A stretch of 64,000 bases of DNA, taken from the NCBI GenBank assembly GCA_963738445.1, contig CAVTWS010000015.1:620001-684000 (forward strand), written 5' to 3'. Below the pieces are notes generated by a model that had not been told where the DNA came from, did not search any database, and saw nothing but the letters and a program-made list of their open reading frames with translations. This DNA is from CAVTWS01 sp963738445. Its GTDB lineage: Bacteria; Actinomycetota; Acidimicrobiia; Acidimicrobiales; SHLQ01. Both the position numbers and the translations under genes were made by a program. Each line of letters starts with the position of its first letter. Position 1 is the first letter of the stretch. This document shows positions 34,986-43,115 of this stretch, piece after piece.

Positions 34986-35052
34986 GAAACATGTGGATGT
35001 GCCACTCGGGCTCACCACCTGAACACGACCCGAACGCATCAAGGAGCCAGCC

Positions 35053-35349
35053 ATGGCAGGAATCAGCGGAGTTGTCAGCGTCACCGAGGCCACCTACGAG
35101 GCCGTGCAGGCCCTGGGCGGTCCGGTGCGGGAGGCGATCCTCGACGGGTTGCGGGGCGTGTTGGCCCACGGCACCCACATCGCCACCGAGACCGGGTGGC
35201 ACGGTCAGGCCAGCCAGGCGTGGCATGACGACTTCGTCGCCCGCTACGACACCCTCGCGGCCTCGACCGCCGCCCAGCTGGACGAGCTGGTGAGTTGGGC
35301 CACCACCACCTTCACCGCCATCACCGGCGCCGGCGGCGGGATGGCCTGA
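35053..35349 (+). CDS. WXG100-family (ESAT-6-like) protein
   Basis: A 98-residue helical hairpin protein, the size of secreted EsxA/CFP-10 proteins. The turn is ETGWHGQASQAWHDDF, giving the W-x-G motif near residue 52, between helices AVQALGGPVREAILDGL and AQLDELVSWATTTFTAI. GGAG lies 10 bases upstream of the ATG. It is divergent from the EccC-like ATPase and is the best candidate for a secreted substrate. The C-terminal YxxxD/E-type signal is not obvious in the short GAGGGMA tail, which suggests that its partner carries the export signal. Confidence 0.85.
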   Translation: MAGISGVVSVTEATYEAVQALGGPVREAILDGLRGVLAHGTHIATETGWHGQASQAWHDDFVARYDTLAASTAAQLDELVSWATTTFTAITGAGGGMA

Positions 35350-35357
35350 CCGGCGAC

Positions 35358-35391
35358 CCAGGCCTTGACCGGGCCCGGCCCGGCGGCCTGG
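35358..35391 (+). promoter_or_regulatory. Hairpin between the WXG100 gene and its downstream partner
   Basis: CCAGGCC (35358-35364) pairs with GGCCTGG (35385-35391); the 20-base loop holds the palindrome CCGGGCCCGG. Placed nine bases after the WXG100 stop, it could attenuate transcription or protect the upstream mRNA so that more WXG100 protein is made. Confidence 0.5.
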
Positions 35392-35415
35392 CTCCGCGAC
35401 GGTAGGGGACCAAGG

Positions 35416-35763
35416 GTGACGGACAGCATCTGGATCGACGTCGACTTCGACCACGGCCGGGTCCGCTCCGTCGCGGACCGGTGCCGCCGTCTGGCGGTCG
35501 GACTCCGGGAGGCGGCGTGGGATCGCACCGTGGCGTCAGGCGCGCTGATCCACCTGTTCCAGGGCGGGCACACGACCGAGTTCATCGAGGTCCACCACGC
35601 CGCCGTCCGGCACCATCACGAACTCGCCGATCGCCTGCTCTCGGTCGCCGGCTCGCTCGATCGAGCGGCCGACCGGGCCACCACCACCCAGGAGGAGCGC
35701 ATGGAGGCGCGCCGACTGTGGGAACGCGCCCAGGCGGCGGCTACCGGGTCCGGCCCGTGGTGA
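35416..35763 (+). CDS. Second ESAT-6-like helical protein
   Basis: A 115-residue, mostly helical protein with the same plan as WXG100 proteins: helix one GRVRSVADRCRRLAVGLREAAW, a turn LFQGGHTTEF in place of W-x-G, and helix two VHHAAVRHHHELADRLLSVAGSLDRAADRA. The C-terminal RRLWERAQAAA is Arg/Ala-rich. GTG 35416 follows CAAGG. It likely pairs with the WXG100 protein as a heterodimer. Its stop overlaps the next GTG (GTGA). The His-rich VHHAAVRHHH is unusual. Confidence 0.6.
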   Translation: MTDSIWIDVDFDHGRVRSVADRCRRLAVGLREAAWDRTVASGALIHLFQGGHTTEFIEVHHAAVRHHHELADRLLSVAGSLDRAADRATTTQEERMEARRLWERAQAAATGSGPW

Positions 35764-37208
35764 GGCGCGTCTCGCTTCCTCCGGAGGAGCTCGATCGGTA
35801 CCGAGCGGCGTCGTCGGAGAACCTCGCCGTCAGCCTGGCCCGGGCCGCCGCCGTGGACATCGACCTGCGGGCGTTGCAGAGTCGCCAGTTCGACGGACTG
35901 ACCACCATTCCCCACGTCGATGTCGGCTCCGAGGCTCGGGTGTTCGGCGTCGCGCTCATGAGGTTCGACGACTGGGTGGCGGACATCGCGGCCGCCGCCC
36001 GAGCGGTCGATGCGGCGGGGAGTCAGCTGAGCGACGACGTGATCGGCTCCCTGATCGGCGCCGGGTTGACCGAGTTCGTGGCTCCGATCGTCGCCGCGCC
36101 CCCCTGGCGAACGTCGGAGGTGGTGTCGAGCGACATCGTGCTGTTCGAGGTGGCGGCCGCAGCAGGCTTGGCCGCGTCCGGAGTCTTCGGATTCCGGATC
36201 GACCGCTTGGCGGACGGCAGCGTCGAGGTGACGGAGTTGAGCGAAGGGGGAGTCGGGGCAGAAGCCGGTGTCGGGTTCACCGCGACCATGGGACTGGGTT
36301 CGACCACGGTGGGGATCGACGTCGAGGCGACGGTCACCGCGCTCGCGTCCCTGGTCTCCAGCCGCACGTGGCGCGTCGACACCGACGATGTCGACCTGCT
36401 GATCACCCAGCGCCTGATCGCCGCGGTGGGGATCGGCGCCGCGATGGAGCCGATCGCCGCGGCCCTGGCCGCCATGCCCGACTCGGTCGGTGTCTCCTCC
36501 GATGGATGGGGCCTCGACCTGCCCTTCACCGAGTGGGACCTCCCGGTCCTGCCCGAGTTCGATCTCGACGTGTCGGTGGTCGGAATGGCCGAGTTGGCCG
36601 CCGCCGGTGGGTTCCTCGTCGCCGCGCTCGCCTACACGCCACCGGCACCGGTGCGGTGGAGCACGGGGGTCGCCGCCGACGTCGATGCGACCGCCACCGC
36701 CAGTACGGGCGGCCCGGTCGGAGTCGAGGCCGACGGCGAGTTGGAGGCCCGGTACGAATCGGTGGAGTACGCCGACGGCTCTCGATCCGATCGCGTGTCG
36801 GTGTCGGTCGCGGCGGGAGTCGACACGCCGCTCGGCGACCTCGAGGGGTCGCTCGAGGTCGTCATCGATCGACGGTTCTCGCCCGGCGGCGACCTCGCAG
36901 CAGTGGAGGCCTCGTGGCTCGCGGCCTCGGGCAGTGGCGCCGAGGTCCATTCGGTCAGCTTCGACGTGGCCATGCCCGAGGCGGGTGCGGCGGCCGATGC
37001 CACGTGGGACGCGCTCCTCGATCCCCGGCGCGTGCCCGACGCGCTCGACATCCTGCTCGGCGGAACGGCCATCCCCGGGGTGGTCCGCGCGTCGCAGGGC
37101 TTCACGCTGGAACAGCGCTCCTACGGTCCCGCAGTCGACCTGGCGCCGCTGCTCGGCTCGGTGGGCGTGACCGCCGAGGTCACGGTCGTGAACCTCGATT
37201 CCCGGTGA
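35760..37208 (+). CDS. Large unknown protein of the type VII-like locus
   Basis: A 482-residue protein with no family I know. Residues 1-110 are helical (LARAAAVDIDLRALQSRQF, WVADIAAAARAVDAAGSQL), like the helical head of LXG or WXG-fused substrates. The middle has Ala/Val-rich segments (LFEVAAAAGLAASGVFGF, LIAAVGIGAAMEPIAAAL, LAAAGGFLVAALAYT) that may be weak membrane or packing helices, and the rest is acidic and beta-rich (VGVEADGELEARYESVEY, GDLEGSLEVVIDRRF). There are no cysteines in the sections I read and no signal peptide. It is coupled to the small gene by GTGA and may be a secreted effector or a surface component. Confidence 0.5.
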   Translation: MRRVSLPPEELDRYRAASSENLAVSLARAAAVDIDLRALQSRQFDGLTTIPHVDVGSEARVFGVALMRFDDWVADIAAAARAVDAAGSQLSDDVIGSLIGAGLTEFVAPIVAAPPWRTSEVVSSDIVLFEVAAAAGLAASGVFGFRIDRLADGSVEVTELSEGGVGAEAGVGFTATMGLGSTTVGIDVEATVTALASLVSSRTWRVDTDDVDLLITQRLIAAVGIGAAMEPIAAALAAMPDSVGVSSDGWGLDLPFTEWDLPVLPEFDLDVSVVGMAELAAAGGFLVAALAYTPPAPVRWSTGVAADVDATATASTGGPVGVEADGELEARYESVEYADGSRSDRVSVSVAAGVDTPLGDLEGSLEVVIDRRFSPGGDLAAVEASWLAASGSGAEVHSVSFDVAMPEAGAAADATWDALLDPRRVPDALDILLGGTAIPGVVRASQGFTLEQRSYGPAVDLAPLLGSVGVTAEVTVVNLDSR

Positions 37209-37264
37209 CCGTGCCGGGTCCCGGCCCGGCGGCGAAAGGCGGGCGATCGCTTCGGCCCCACCGG

Positions 37265-37270
37265 TAACGT
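37265..37270 (+). promoter_or_regulatory. -10 element of hom, predicted leaderless
   Basis: TAACGT lies six bases before ATG 37277. No ribosome-binding site precedes the ATG, so the transcript probably begins at or next to the start codon. Confidence 0.4.
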
Positions 37271-37276
37271 GTCGAG

Positions 37277-38615
37277 ATGACTCTCGGACCGGGCGACCCG
37301 CTGTTCGTCGATGGTGGGCGCCGCGTCCGTGTCGGGCTCCTCGGCTGCGGCAACGTCGGCGGTGCGTTGGTCGGCCTCGTGTCCGAGCAGTGTGACTCGA
37401 TCGCCGCTCGCACCGGTCTCCACCTCGACATCACGCGGGTGGCCGTACGCAGCACCTCACGCGAACGTCAGGCCGAGGTGGCCGCCGAGGCGCTCACCAC
37501 CGACGCCCGCTCGGTCGTCGACGATCCCGACATCGACATCATCGTCGAGGTGATCGGCGGCATCGAGCCCGCCCGCGAACTGATCCTGGCCGCGCTGGCC
37601 AACGGTAAGCCGGTCGTCACCGGCAACAAGGAGCTCCTCGCCAACCACGGAGCCGAGCTGTTCGAGGCAGCCGCCAAGGCCGGGCGGGACCTGCTCTTCG
37701 AGGCCGCGGTGGCGGGCGGCATCCCGCTCATCCGGGTCCTGCGCGAAGCGCTGGTCGGTGAGCCCATCAGCCGGGTGATGGGCATCGTCAACGGCACCAC
37801 CAACTACATCCTGACCAAGATGAGCGACGAAGGCGCCTCGTTCGCCGAGGCCCTGGCCGACGCCCAACAGCTCGGATACGCCGAGCGGGATCCAACCGCT
37901 GATGTCGAGGGGTTCGACGCCGGCGCCAAAGCCGCCATCATCGCCACCCTGGCCTTCGGCGCCTCCGTCGTCGCCGGCGACGTGTACCACGAAGGCATCT
38001 CCAGCATCACGGCGACCGACATCGCCGTGGCCCGCCAGCTCGGCTACGTCGTCAAGCTCCTGGCCATCGCCGAGATCGATCCCCTCGAGGTCGGCGTCGC
38101 GCCACGGGTGGCGGTCCGGGTGCATCCGGCGATGGTGCATGGAACCCATCCGCTCGCCGCAGTACGCGACAGCTTCAACGCCGTGTTCATCGAAGGCGGA
38201 GCCGTGGGCGACCTCATGCTCTACGGCCGTGGTGCCGGCGGCCGGCCCACGGCCAGCGCCGTGCTGGGCGATCTCGTCGACGCCGCGTTCTCGCTCGAAC
38301 GTGGCAGCGTCGGCCCCGATCGGCGTGCTCCCCCGGGCCCGGATCCGGTCGATCGACGAGCTGGAGACGGCCTACTACCTGAGCCTCGATGTCGCCGATC
38401 AACCCGGGGTGCTGGCCCAGGTGGCCACCGTCTTCGGGAACCGGGGAATCTCGATCCGGTCGATGGAGCAGGAGGGGCTGGGGGATCAGGCCCGCCTCAT
38501 CTTCATCACGCACCGAGCCCGGGAGCGCGATCTCCAGGCCACGCTCCACGAACTCCGCCAGCTCGATGCCGTCCGCAGCCTGGGCACGGTGCTGCGCGTC
38601 ATCGATCGCACCTGA
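37277..38615 (+). CDS. hom: Homoserine dehydrogenase (one frameshift)
   Basis: Reduces aspartate semialdehyde to homoserine for threonine and methionine. The nucleotide loop VGLLGCGNVGGALVG is at residues 19-33, the catalytic region has VTGNKELLANHG, VAGGIPLIR, MGIVNGTTNYILTKM and ADVEGFDAGAKAAI. After FSLERGS the frame shifts near 38305-38325; the next frame gives the C-terminal ACT domain (LSLDVADQPGVLAQVATVFG, MEQEGLGDQARLIF) that binds threonine for feedback control, ending at 38615. An essential gene with one clean break is almost certainly an assembly error at the CCCC/CCCCC run. Confidence 0.9.
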
Positions 38616-38633
38616 TCGACCGCTGCTGCGCCG

Positions 38634-40052
38634 ATGATCTCTTCCGTGCCCGTTCGTTACGTCAGCACCCGGGGCGCCGCCGCCGAGCTGGACTTCTCCG
38701 ATGTGTTGCTCGAGGGTTTGGCGACCGACGGTGGTCTGTACGTCCCGGACCGCTGGCCGACCCTCCCCGCCGACCTCGACCCCACCGCGCCATACGTCGA
38801 CCTGGCCGTGGCCGTCATGTGGCCCTTCGTCGCCGGATCCATCGAACGCGCCGACTTCGAGCGCATGGTGGCCGAGTCCTACGCCACGTTCGATCATCCC
38901 GATGTGGTGCCGCTCACCGAGCTCGCCGATGACCACTGGCTGCTCGAGCTGTTCCACGGGCCGACCCTGGCCTTCAAGGATGTGGCGTTGCAGCTCGTCG
39001 GAAGGCTCTTCGACCACGAACTCGCTCGCCAGGGCCGCCGGGTCACCATCGTCGGTGCCACCTCGGGCGACACGGGCTCGGCCGCCATCGAGGCCTGCCG
39101 GGACCGGGCGGCCATCGACATCGTCATCCTCCATCCCGCCGGACGCGTCTCCGACGTCCAGCGACGCCAGATGACCACGGTGCCGTCGGCCAACGTCCAC
39201 AACGTGGCGGTCGAGGGCACGTTCGACGACTGCCAGGACATGGTCAAGGCCCTGTTCGCCGACACCGGGTTCCGTCAGCGGGTCGGGTTGGCCGCGGTCA
39301 ACTCGATCAACTGGGCCCGGGTCATGGCGCAGATCGTGTACTACGTCGTCGCCGCGCTCCGGTTGGGTGGCGGTGCGGGTTCGACATCGGGCGTTCGGCC
39401 GGTGTCGTTCTGCGTGCCCACGGGCAACTTCGGCAACGTGTTCGCGGGCCATGGCGCCATGCGCATGGGTCTGGCGGTCGACCGCCTGGTGGTGGCGAGC
39501 AACCGCAACGACATCCTCACCCGGTTCTTCCGGACCGGCACGATGCAGATGGCTGACGTCCACCCGACCATCGCGCCCAGCATGGACATCCAGGTGTCGT
39601 CGAACTTCGAGCGCCTGCTGTTCGAGATGCTGGGACGAGACGGCGCCGCGGTGGCCGAATGCATGCTGCGCTTCCGCGAGACCGGCACGTTCGAGGTCGA
39701 CAACGATCGGCGGGCGTGGCTCACCGAGCATTGGCAGGCCGACCGCCTCGATGATCGGGAGGCCAGCGACGTGATGGCCGACGTGTTGACCCGCACCGGT
39801 GTGCTCCTCGATCCCCACAGCGCCATCGCGGTGGGCGCGGCCGAACGGTGGCGCCAGGCCGACGTGCCGATGGTCAGCCTGGCCACCGCCCACCCGGCCA
39901 AGTTCCCCGACGCCGTCGAAGCCGCCACCGGTACCCGCCCCCCGCTTCCGGACCGGCTGGCGGACCTCTTCGAGCGCCACGAACGCTACGTCACCCTGCC
40001 GAACGACCTCGCCGCCCTGCAGGCGCACGTCCTGGCCGTCACCGACGCCTGA
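38634..40052 (+). CDS. thrC: Threonine synthase (long form)
   Basis: A 472-residue PLP enzyme that turns O-phosphohomoserine into threonine. The PLP lysine is in TLAFKDVALQL near residue 115; VGATSGDTGSAAIEA is the phosphate-binding segment; CVPTGNFGNVFAGHGAMRMGL and TIAPSMDIQVSSNFERLLFE are typical of the E. coli/yeast-type long enzymes rather than the short type of many Actinobacteria. ATG 38634 or GTG 38646 may start it. It follows hom by 18 bases, forming hom-thrC-kinase. Confidence 0.93.
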   Translation: MISSVPVRYVSTRGAAAELDFSDVLLEGLATDGGLYVPDRWPTLPADLDPTAPYVDLAVAVMWPFVAGSIERADFERMVAESYATFDHPDVVPLTELADDHWLLELFHGPTLAFKDVALQLVGRLFDHELARQGRRVTIVGATSGDTGSAAIEACRDRAAIDIVILHPAGRVSDVQRRQMTTVPSANVHNVAVEGTFDDCQDMVKALFADTGFRQRVGLAAVNSINWARVMAQIVYYVVAALRLGGGAGSTSGVRPVSFCVPTGNFGNVFAGHGAMRMGLAVDRLVVASNRNDILTRFFRTGTMQMADVHPTIAPSMDIQVSSNFERLLFEMLGRDGAAVAECMLRFRETGTFEVDNDRRAWLTEHWQADRLDDREASDVMADVLTRTGVLLDPHSAIAVGAAERWRQADVPMVSLATAHPAKFPDAVEAATGTRPPLPDRLADLFERHERYVTLPNDLAALQAHVLAVTDA

Positions 40053-40077
40053 CCGCCGCGCCGTCCCCCACGCCAAG

Positions 40078-40164
40078 AAAACGCTCGTTCTGGGAGACCA
40101 ACTCCCAAAACGCTCGTTCTGGGGGACCAACTCCCAAAACGCTCGTTCTGGGGGACCAACTGTG
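40078..40164. repeat. Tandem 29-bp repeat after thrC
   Basis: Three head-to-tail copies (40078, 40107, 40136), differing by an A/G in the middle and in the last bases. Each holds AACG-CT-CGTT, and the first copy also forms GGGAG-ACCAA-CTCCC. It starts 25 bases after thrC in a 235-base intergenic gap that otherwise shows no gene. Confidence 0.9.
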
Positions 40165-40287
40165 CGTCGACACGATCATGCTGCCCCCCAAAACGGGTGG
40201 GTGGGGTCTCCCAGACGCGCGCGGGCCGTGTGAATTTCGTGGGTCCGGCGGCGGAGTGGCGGGACGGGCTGCCACAATGAGCCCGTC

Positions 40288-41463
40288 ATGAAGTACGTCG
40301 TCTGCATCCCCGATGGCTGTTCCGACGAGCCGGTCGAGGATCTGGGCGGGAAGACTCCGCTCCAGGCCGCTCACCTGCCCACCCTCGGGGCGCTCGCGGC
40401 ACGGGCTCGCGTCGGTCGGGCCGCGGTTATCCCGTCCGGCATGCCGCCGGGGAGCGATGTCGGCAACATGTCGATCTTCGGGTACGACCCGGCGCGCTAC
40501 CACACCGGTCGCGCCCCGATCGAGGCGGCGGCGCTCGGGGTGCGCATCCGCCCGGACCAGGTCGCCTACCGCTGCAACCTCGTGACCGTCGCCGCGGACG
40601 GCACCATGGTCGACTTCGCGGGAGGCCACCCGGACAACGACCTCGCGACCGCCGTCGTCAAGGCGCTCGATGCCGAGCTCGGCGGCCATCGTTCGGCGCG
40701 GGGTGACGAAGCGGGCGGCGAGGTCTCCTTCCATCCCGGCGTGCAGTACCGGCACTCGATGATCGCCCCGGCCGCCTGGGGCGGCACGTCGTGCACCCCG
40801 CCGCACGACCTCACCGGACAGCCAGCGGTGCTGCCGACGGGCCCGGGCCACGCCCACCTCGTCGAGCTGATGGAAGCATCGAAGGCCGTGTTGGCGCAGT
40901 TCGACACGGAGGCCACTCAGATCTGGCTCTGGGGGCAGGGTCCGCAGCCGACGATGCCTTCGTTCCGGGACACGTACGGCGTCGAGGCCGGGTTGGTCAC
41001 GGCGGTCGATCTCGTCCGCGGGCTCGGGGTGCTCACGGCCATGAGGGTCGTCGAGGTCGATGGCGCCACCGGGTGGTACGACACGAACTACGAAGGCAAG
41101 CGCGATGCCGCGCTCGAACAGCTCGCGGGTGGGCTGGACCTGATGATCGTCCACGTCGAAGCCAGCGACGAAGCCGGCCACGCCGGAGACGCCGCGGAGA
41201 AGGTGCGTTCGCTCGAGAACTGGGACCGACGCATCCTGTCGGGCCTGGTCGAGGGTCTCGATGCCATGGGCCCGTGGCGGATGCTGCTGCTCCCCGACCA
41301 TGCGACCCCGCTCCGGCTCCGCACCCACACCAGCGACGCGGTGCCGTATCTGCTGGTCGATTCCCGGGTCGACGGCCCCGGCGGGCGCTACGACGAAGCC
41401 TCGGTCGCCCGTTGCGAACCGGTGGTGGGCCATGGCCTCATGGCCGAGCTGATCCGGGGCTGA
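40288..41463 (+). CDS. ApgM-family protein, proposed homoserine kinase
   Basis: A 391-residue protein of the alkaline-phosphatase-like cofactor-independent phosphoglycerate mutase family (ApgM). CIPDGCSDEP, the phosphoserine site SGMPPGSDVGNMSIFGYDP, RGTxx-like CNLVTVAADG, HVEASDEAGHAGD and LLPDHATPLRLRTHTSDAVPY carry the metal ligands. A subfamily found in threonine operons that lack thrB has been proposed to act as homoserine kinase. Here it follows thrC and no GHMP-type thrB is present, so that role fits. CACAAT lies nine bases before the ATG. Confidence 0.8.
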   Translation: MKYVVCIPDGCSDEPVEDLGGKTPLQAAHLPTLGALAARARVGRAAVIPSGMPPGSDVGNMSIFGYDPARYHTGRAPIEAAALGVRIRPDQVAYRCNLVTVAADGTMVDFAGGHPDNDLATAVVKALDAELGGHRSARGDEAGGEVSFHPGVQYRHSMIAPAAWGGTSCTPPHDLTGQPAVLPTGPGHAHLVELMEASKAVLAQFDTEATQIWLWGQGPQPTMPSFRDTYGVEAGLVTAVDLVRGLGVLTAMRVVEVDGATGWYDTNYEGKRDAALEQLAGGLDLMIVHVEASDEAGHAGDAAEKVRSLENWDRRILSGLVEGLDAMGPWRMLLLPDHATPLRLRTHTSDAVPYLLVDSRVDGPGGRYDEASVARCEPVVGHGLMAELIRG

Positions 41464-41469
41464 GCCAGC

Positions 41470-42765
41470 GTGGACGGAGCTGAGCCGGCGACACCGGCGG
41501 GGGAGCAGGCCGACGACCCGTCGGCCCGGCGACGCCGGGGACGGGAGCGGGATCGACCGGCACGGCGCGACACGCCGGCCCGGCGCGATGCTTCAGCAAC
41601 CGGCGGCGAGGCGGAAGGCGGGGGCGACACGGTGCCCGTCGAGGGCTGCCTGGAGATGCGCGACGAGGGGTACGGCTTCCTGCACGTCAACGGGTACCTC
41701 CCGCACCGTGACGACGCCTACGTCCCCGCCAAGCTGGTCCGCCAGGTCGGGCTGCGGGCCGGGGACATGGTCACCGGTCAGGCCCGGACCCACGGCTCGG
41801 GCGATGGCAAGCGGCCGCTCATCAGCGTCGAGGCGGTCAACGGCGCGGACCCTGAGGAGGCCCGGAAGCGGCGCCGGTTCGAGGACCTGACCCCGCTGTT
41901 CCCCGATGAACGCCTGCCCATGGAGGTCCGCCTCGACCCGTCGAACATGACCGCGCGGATCATCGACCTCCTGGCCCCGGTGGGGAAGGGCCAGCGCGGC
42001 CTGATCGTGTCGCCTCCGAAGGCCGGCAAGACGACCATCGTCAAGCAGATCGTCCGCTCCATCGAGACCAACAGCCCCGAGGTGAAGGTCATCGTGCTGT
42101 TGGTCGACGAGCGCCCCGAGGAGGTCACCGACATGCGCCGTTGGCTCCAACGCGGCGAGGTGGTCGCCTCGACCTTCGATCGGCCCGCCGAAGAACACAC
42201 GGCGGTGGCGGAGATGACCATCGAGCGGGCCAAACGTCTGGTCGAGGCCGGGCAGGACGTCGTCATCGTGCTCGACGGGATCACCCGCCTGGCCCGGGCC
42301 TACAACCTGTCGGCGCCGCCGACCGGGCGGCTGCTCTCGGGCGGGGTCGATGCCGGCGCGCTCTATCCACCGAAGAAGTTCTTCGGGGCGGCCCGCAACG
42401 TCGAGGAGGGGGGTTCGCTGACCATCCTCGCCACGGCGCTGGTGGACACAGGGTCCCGGATGGACGAGGTCATCTTCGAGGAGTTCAAGGGCACCGGCAA
42501 CATGGAGCTGCGCCTCGATCGGCGCATCGCCGAGCGGCGGGTCTTCCCCGCCATCGATGTCGACGGCTCCTCGACCCGGCACGAGGAGCTGCTGTTCGAC
42601 CGACGTCAGTTGCAGCAGGTGTGGAAGCTCCGACGGGTGCTGTCGGGGCTCGGTCACGGGGGTGACGGCTCGGCCTCGGCGGCGCTGGAGCTGCTGATCG
42701 ACCGGCTCAAATCGTTCCGGACGAACGACGAATTCCTGGCCGAAGTGGCCCGCGAGAGCCGATGA
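41470..42765 (+). CDS. rho: Transcription termination factor Rho
   Basis: A 431-residue hexameric RNA-dependent ATPase. A short Arg-rich N-terminal part (RRRGRERDRPARRD), smaller than the long actinobacterial insertion, precedes the RNA-binding domain (GCLEMRDEGYGFLHVNGYLP, DDAYVPAKLVRQVGL). The P-loop VSPPKAGKTTIV is near residue 180; Walker B is VVIVLDGITRLARAYN, and the R-loop/Q-loop is GGVDAGALYPPKKFFGAARN. GTG start, six bases after the ApgM gene. Confidence 0.95.
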   Translation: MDGAEPATPAGEQADDPSARRRRGRERDRPARRDTPARRDASATGGEAEGGGDTVPVEGCLEMRDEGYGFLHVNGYLPHRDDAYVPAKLVRQVGLRAGDMVTGQARTHGSGDGKRPLISVEAVNGADPEEARKRRRFEDLTPLFPDERLPMEVRLDPSNMTARIIDLLAPVGKGQRGLIVSPPKAGKTTIVKQIVRSIETNSPEVKVIVLLVDERPEEVTDMRRWLQRGEVVASTFDRPAEEHTAVAEMTIERAKRLVEAGQDVVIVLDGITRLARAYNLSAPPTGRLLSGGVDAGALYPPKKFFGAARNVEEGGSLTILATALVDTGSRMDEVIFEEFKGTGNMELRLDRRIAERRVFPAIDVDGSSTRHEELLFDRRQLQQVWKLRRVLSGLGHGGDGSASAALELLIDRLKSFRTNDEFLAEVARESR

Positions 42766-42838
42766 GGCCCGACGGAGATCCGACACCGCTGGGATCGCAG
42801 GTTGGGATCGTGGGTCCGAGGTGTGAGACTGGACGACC

Positions 42839-43093
42839 GTGAAGCCTGACATCCACCCCGAGTACCGCGACGTCGTGTTCCTGGACCAGTCCTCTGGCAC
42901 CAGCTTCGTGACGCGGTCCACCATCTCCACCAACGAGACCACCACGTGGGAAGACGGCAACGAGTACCCGTTGGCCAAGGTCGAGATCTCCAGCGCCAGC
43001 CATCCGTTCTTCACCGGTCAGATGAAGATCGTCGACACGGCCGGCCGCGTCGAGCGCTTCCAGCGTCGCTACGGCGAGCGCCGCAAAAAGTAA
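42839..43093 (+). CDS. rpmE2: 50S ribosomal protein L31, type B (zinc-free)
   Basis: An 84-residue ribosomal protein. DIHPEYRDVVFLDQSSGTSF, TRSTISTNETTTWEDGNEYP and ISSASHPFFTGQMKIVDTAGRVERF match the type B (C-minus) form; the CxxC zinc motif of type A is absent. GTG start. It sits between rho and prfA as rpmE normally does. Type B copies elsewhere are often Zur-controlled, but no Zur-like site is visible, and as the locus copy it may be the constitutive one. Confidence 0.93.
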   Translation: MKPDIHPEYRDVVFLDQSSGTSFVTRSTISTNETTTWEDGNEYPLAKVEISSASHPFFTGQMKIVDTAGRVERFQRRYGERRKK

Positions 43094-43115
43094 ACCGAGC
43101 CGGCCGGCTCGCCCG

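Noticed and set aside
38214..40130. 638-codon minus-strand frame opposite hom and thrC
   Set aside because: Sense genes are certain and the antisense text is Gly/His/Arg-rich.
40078..40164. 29-bp direct repeats as a possible CRISPR array
   Set aside because: The copies are contiguous with no spacers and no cas genes are present; it is a plain tandem repeat.
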